Assembly: GCF_001593385.1 (NCBI RefSeq)
Contig: NZ_LUVZ01000047.1
Span: forward strand, 62,001-126,000
Length of the DNA stretch: 64,000 nucleotides
Reading direction: 5' to 3'
DNA from: Chryseobacterium cucumeris
GTDB taxonomy: Bacteria; Bacteroidota; Bacteroidia; Flavobacteriales; Weeksellaceae
A program made the translations under genes and the position numbers. Of the stretch, positions 62,143-64,000 are shown piece by piece. Under the pieces are notes generated by a model. It did not search any database. It was given only the letters and a program-made list of their open reading frames with translations, and was not told the origin of the DNA. The stretch's first letter is position 1; the number at the start of each line of letters is the position of its first letter.

Positions 62143-63785
62143 TATTCTTCAGTTTTTTTCTTTCTGAATAATTTCATGAAATAATCCCATCCGAAGAATA
62201 AAATCAGGATCATCGCTGCAATCCACCAGTAAGAAGTTTTATTGGCTTCTCCTGTATTGGTAGCTTTGAACATTCTTTCCCAACGGATTTTAAATGGTGC
62301 CTGATAAGTAGAGCTGCTGTCCGAGAATGCACCCTGAAGACTCATCCATGTAAACATTGGTTTTCCAACAATATTTTCTTCCGGAACGAAACCAAAGAAT
62401 CTTGCATCTAATGAAGCATCACGGTTGTCACCAATCATCATATAATAATCCTGCTGAATAGTATACTGATTCGCTTCCTTACCATTAATGAAGATCTTTC
62501 CGTTCTTTTTCTCCAAGCTGTTGTGTTCATATTCAGAAATAATCCACTGGTACATTGGCAGTGTTTCCTGATTGATCACTACTACATCTCCTTTTTTAGG
62601 AATTCTAACCGGGCCGTACCAATCCTGATTCCAAGGTTTATTGATTGGGAAAATAGATTGTGTCGTATCGATTTTAGTTTTAGCTTCGTCTCTGTAATAT
62701 ACTGCTGCTTCTCCTTTTGGTGAAACTTCTTCCTTCATATCAATAACGTGAGGAAGTTCTTTAATTTCTTTAGCCGTTTTATCCGTTAAACCCTGAAATC
62801 CATAAAGGAAACCTCCGTTATTCTGCTGCACTTCCTGAACCGGTAAGAATCCATAAGCTTTATATAAAGTAGGGATGTCTAATTGAGCATCCGTCGTTAC
62901 AAGGTATCTGTGCTGTACTTCCTGATCTCCTAAAACAGTTTCCGGTTTTCCGTTAACGAAAAGTCTTCCGGCTCTCATTTCAAAAGTATCTCCTGCTGTA
63001 GCCACACATCTTTTTACGTAAGGGTCTTTTCTGTCAATAGCAGTATGTACTGAATCCTGAGGATAGTTGAAAACAACTACATCATTTTTCTGTGGTTTAT
63101 TGAATTGTAAAATTCTTGTATAAGGAAGCTTTACTCCATCTACATAAGATTTAGGATCATCTTTAGGATTTCCTTTCTGGCCTGTATCCATAATAGTTCC
63201 CTGAAGGAAAGGTATTGCTACCGGACGCATTGGAAGCCTGTAACCATAACTCCATTTGTTTACGAAAAGGAAGTCACCTACCAATAAAGTTCTTTCCATA
63301 GATCCTGTAGGAATCCCGAAAGGCTGTGTTACAAAAACGTGAATAATGGTAGCAAAGACTACGGCAAAGGTAATAGAACCAATGAATGTATCTTTCTTCT
63401 TATCATTTTTCTCTTCATCCGTAAGAAACAGATCGTTTGCATTTTCATCTTCTAACTCTACATCTTTAGAATAGTTGATGACCGCCATATAAATAAACGG
63501 CAGAATCACGGTAAGAATCTGATCTTTGAAAAGTGTTTTGCCGAACTTCTTCACTAAGTAAAGGTGGAAAACCGACATCATGATTGGTCCTACTATCGGA
63601 AGATAAGAAAGGATTGCCCACCATTTCGGATGTTTTGTTTCTTTAAGAATAATGAAATAGTTGTAGAAAGGGATAAAAGCAAATAAAGGGCTATATCCCA
63701 TTTTTTTGAACAGTTTCCAAGATGAAATCCCCATCAACACGGATAGTATGATGACATATACTGTATAAGTTAAAAAATAATTCAT
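62142..63785 (-). CDS. lepB: Signal peptidase I
   Basis: 547 aa, longer than typical LepB. N-terminal membrane region of about three helices (1-110) precedes the peptidase. Box B GSMERTLLVGDFLFVNKWSYG holds the nucleophile Ser; box D is YVKRCVATAGD with the Lys; box E is GDNRDASLDARFFGFV. A large insert between boxes D and E is typical of Bacteroidota LepB. A C-terminal membrane helix follows (YWWIAAMILILFFGWDYFM). It removes Sec signal peptides at the inner membrane. Confidence 0.95.
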   Translation of the reverse strand: MNYFLTYTVYVIILSVLMGISSWKLFKKMGYSPLFAFIPFYNYFIILKETKHPKWWAILSYLPIVGPIMMSVFHLYLVKKFGKTLFKDQILTVILPFIYMAVINYSKDVELEDENANDLFLTDEEKNDKKKDTFIGSITFAVVFATIIHVFVTQPFGIPTGSMERTLLVGDFLFVNKWSYGYRLPMRPVAIPFLQGTIMDTGQKGNPKDDPKSYVDGVKLPYTRILQFNKPQKNDVVVFNYPQDSVHTAIDRKDPYVKRCVATAGDTFEMRAGRLFVNGKPETVLGDQEVQHRYLVTTDAQLDIPTLYKAYGFLPVQEVQQNNGGFLYGFQGLTDKTAKEIKELPHVIDMKEEVSPKGEAAVYYRDEAKTKIDTTQSIFPINKPWNQDWYGPVRIPKKGDVVVINQETLPMYQWIISEYEHNSLEKKNGKIFINGKEANQYTIQQDYYMMIGDNRDASLDARFFGFVPEENIVGKPMFTWMSLQGAFSDSSSTYQAPFKIRWERMFKATNTGEANKTSYWWIAAMILILFFGWDYFMKLFRKKKTEE

Positions 63786-63916
63786 AAATTTTTGTGCCTA
63801 TTCTTATGATATAAAGATAAATGATGAGTAATAAATGATAAAAGCAGTCCGCTGTTACAATTCACTATTCATCATTTTCTGCTTATTGGTCTGCAATTTA
63901 CAGAATTTGTTACAAA
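63786..63916. other. Gap between lepB and dapB
   Basis: 131 bp of AT-rich sequence with an imperfect inverted repeat (aaatgatgagtaa against tattcatcattt) between about 63820 and 63881. It resembles degenerate spacer sequence common in this group; no gene or T tract. Confidence 0.4.
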
Positions 63917-64000
63917 TTAAAGCCCCAAAACGTCTTTCATTGCGAAGTTTCCTTTTTTATCTTTAATCCACTCGGCAGCGACTACCGCTCCCAGCGCAAA
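63917..64000 (-). CDS. dapB: Partial 4-hydroxy-tetrahydrodipicolinate reductase (3' end)
   Basis: Only the last 27 codons are in the window. FALGAVVAAEWI and the ending GNFAMKDVLGL match the DapB C-terminus of Bacteroidota. DapB reduces dihydrodipicolinate in lysine and diaminopimelate synthesis. It lies upstream of lepB on the same strand, a pairing I recall from this group. Confidence 0.75.
   Translation of the reverse strand, partial: FALGAVVAAEWIKDKKGNFAMKDVLGL

Overview
The window looks like a chromosomal segment of a Chryseobacterium-type flavobacterium (Bacteroidota, Weeksellaceae). This rests on the low GC content, promoters with the Bacteroidota -7 element TAnnTTTG and a TTTG block 19 bp upstream, few Shine-Dalgarno sequences, and the gene set (M13 peptidases, WbqC next to lepB and dapB, LytTR and NarL systems, SIMPL and WG-repeat proteins). 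The genus is my recognition, not a computed result. No phage, transposase or CRISPR array was seen.

Layout. 1-1.5 kb: the cut-off start of a probable type VI secretion sheath gene (tssB) and a divergent kinase-fold-like protein. 1.6-12.2 kb: two tandem M13 metallopeptidases, a GH18/NodB/GT2 fusion, cinA, a small acidic protein and a lipocalin. 12.2-17.8 kb: a LytTR response regulator, a WG-repeat protein, its likely LytS-type kinase, a SIMPL protein and a VWA protein. Three copies of a 21-bp-spaced direct repeat (ACCAAGT) lie in front of the kinase, SIMPL and VWA genes and look like the operator of this system. 18-33.6 kb: housekeeping and accessory genes (FAD oxidoreductase, MFS transporter with divergent AraC regulator, lipA, ECF sigma factor, tyrS, a NarX/NarL-type pair flanked by two paralogous lipoproteins, an esterase, an aspartyl protease with a PDZ domain, an L,D-transpeptidase).

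33.9-51.9 kb: a one-directional exopolysaccharide locus of thirteen genes: 4,6-dehydratase, Wza-like exporter, Wzc-like tyrosine kinase, two nucleotide-sugar dehydrogenases, a UDP-glucuronate epimerase, Wzx, an acetyltransferase, a GT2, a Wzy-like polymerase, another GT, a secreted protein of unknown function and two GT4 enzymes. It is bracketed by identical tRNA-Asp genes in the same orientation, one copy on the left and three in tandem on the right. No initiating sugar-phosphate transferase is present.

52-64 kb: thioredoxin, a cysteine desulfurase and a PrcB-like lipoprotein. Then comes a four-gene cassette (UbiA-type phosphoribosyltransferase, DprE1-like, DprE2-like, HAD phosphatase) that matches the decaprenyl-phospho-arabinose route of mycobacteria, followed by OmpA, a lipocalin-like lipoprotein and a subtilase. 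The window ends in the operon dapB - lepB - a signal peptidase homologue lacking both catalytic residues - wbqC.

The observations I rate most worth following are the LytTR operator set, the catalytically dead signal peptidase, the DPA-like cassette with alanine at the benzothiazinone cysteine position, the GH18-deacetylase-glycosyltransferase fusion, the two-hairpin intergenic repeat, and the tRNA-bracketed polysaccharide locus.
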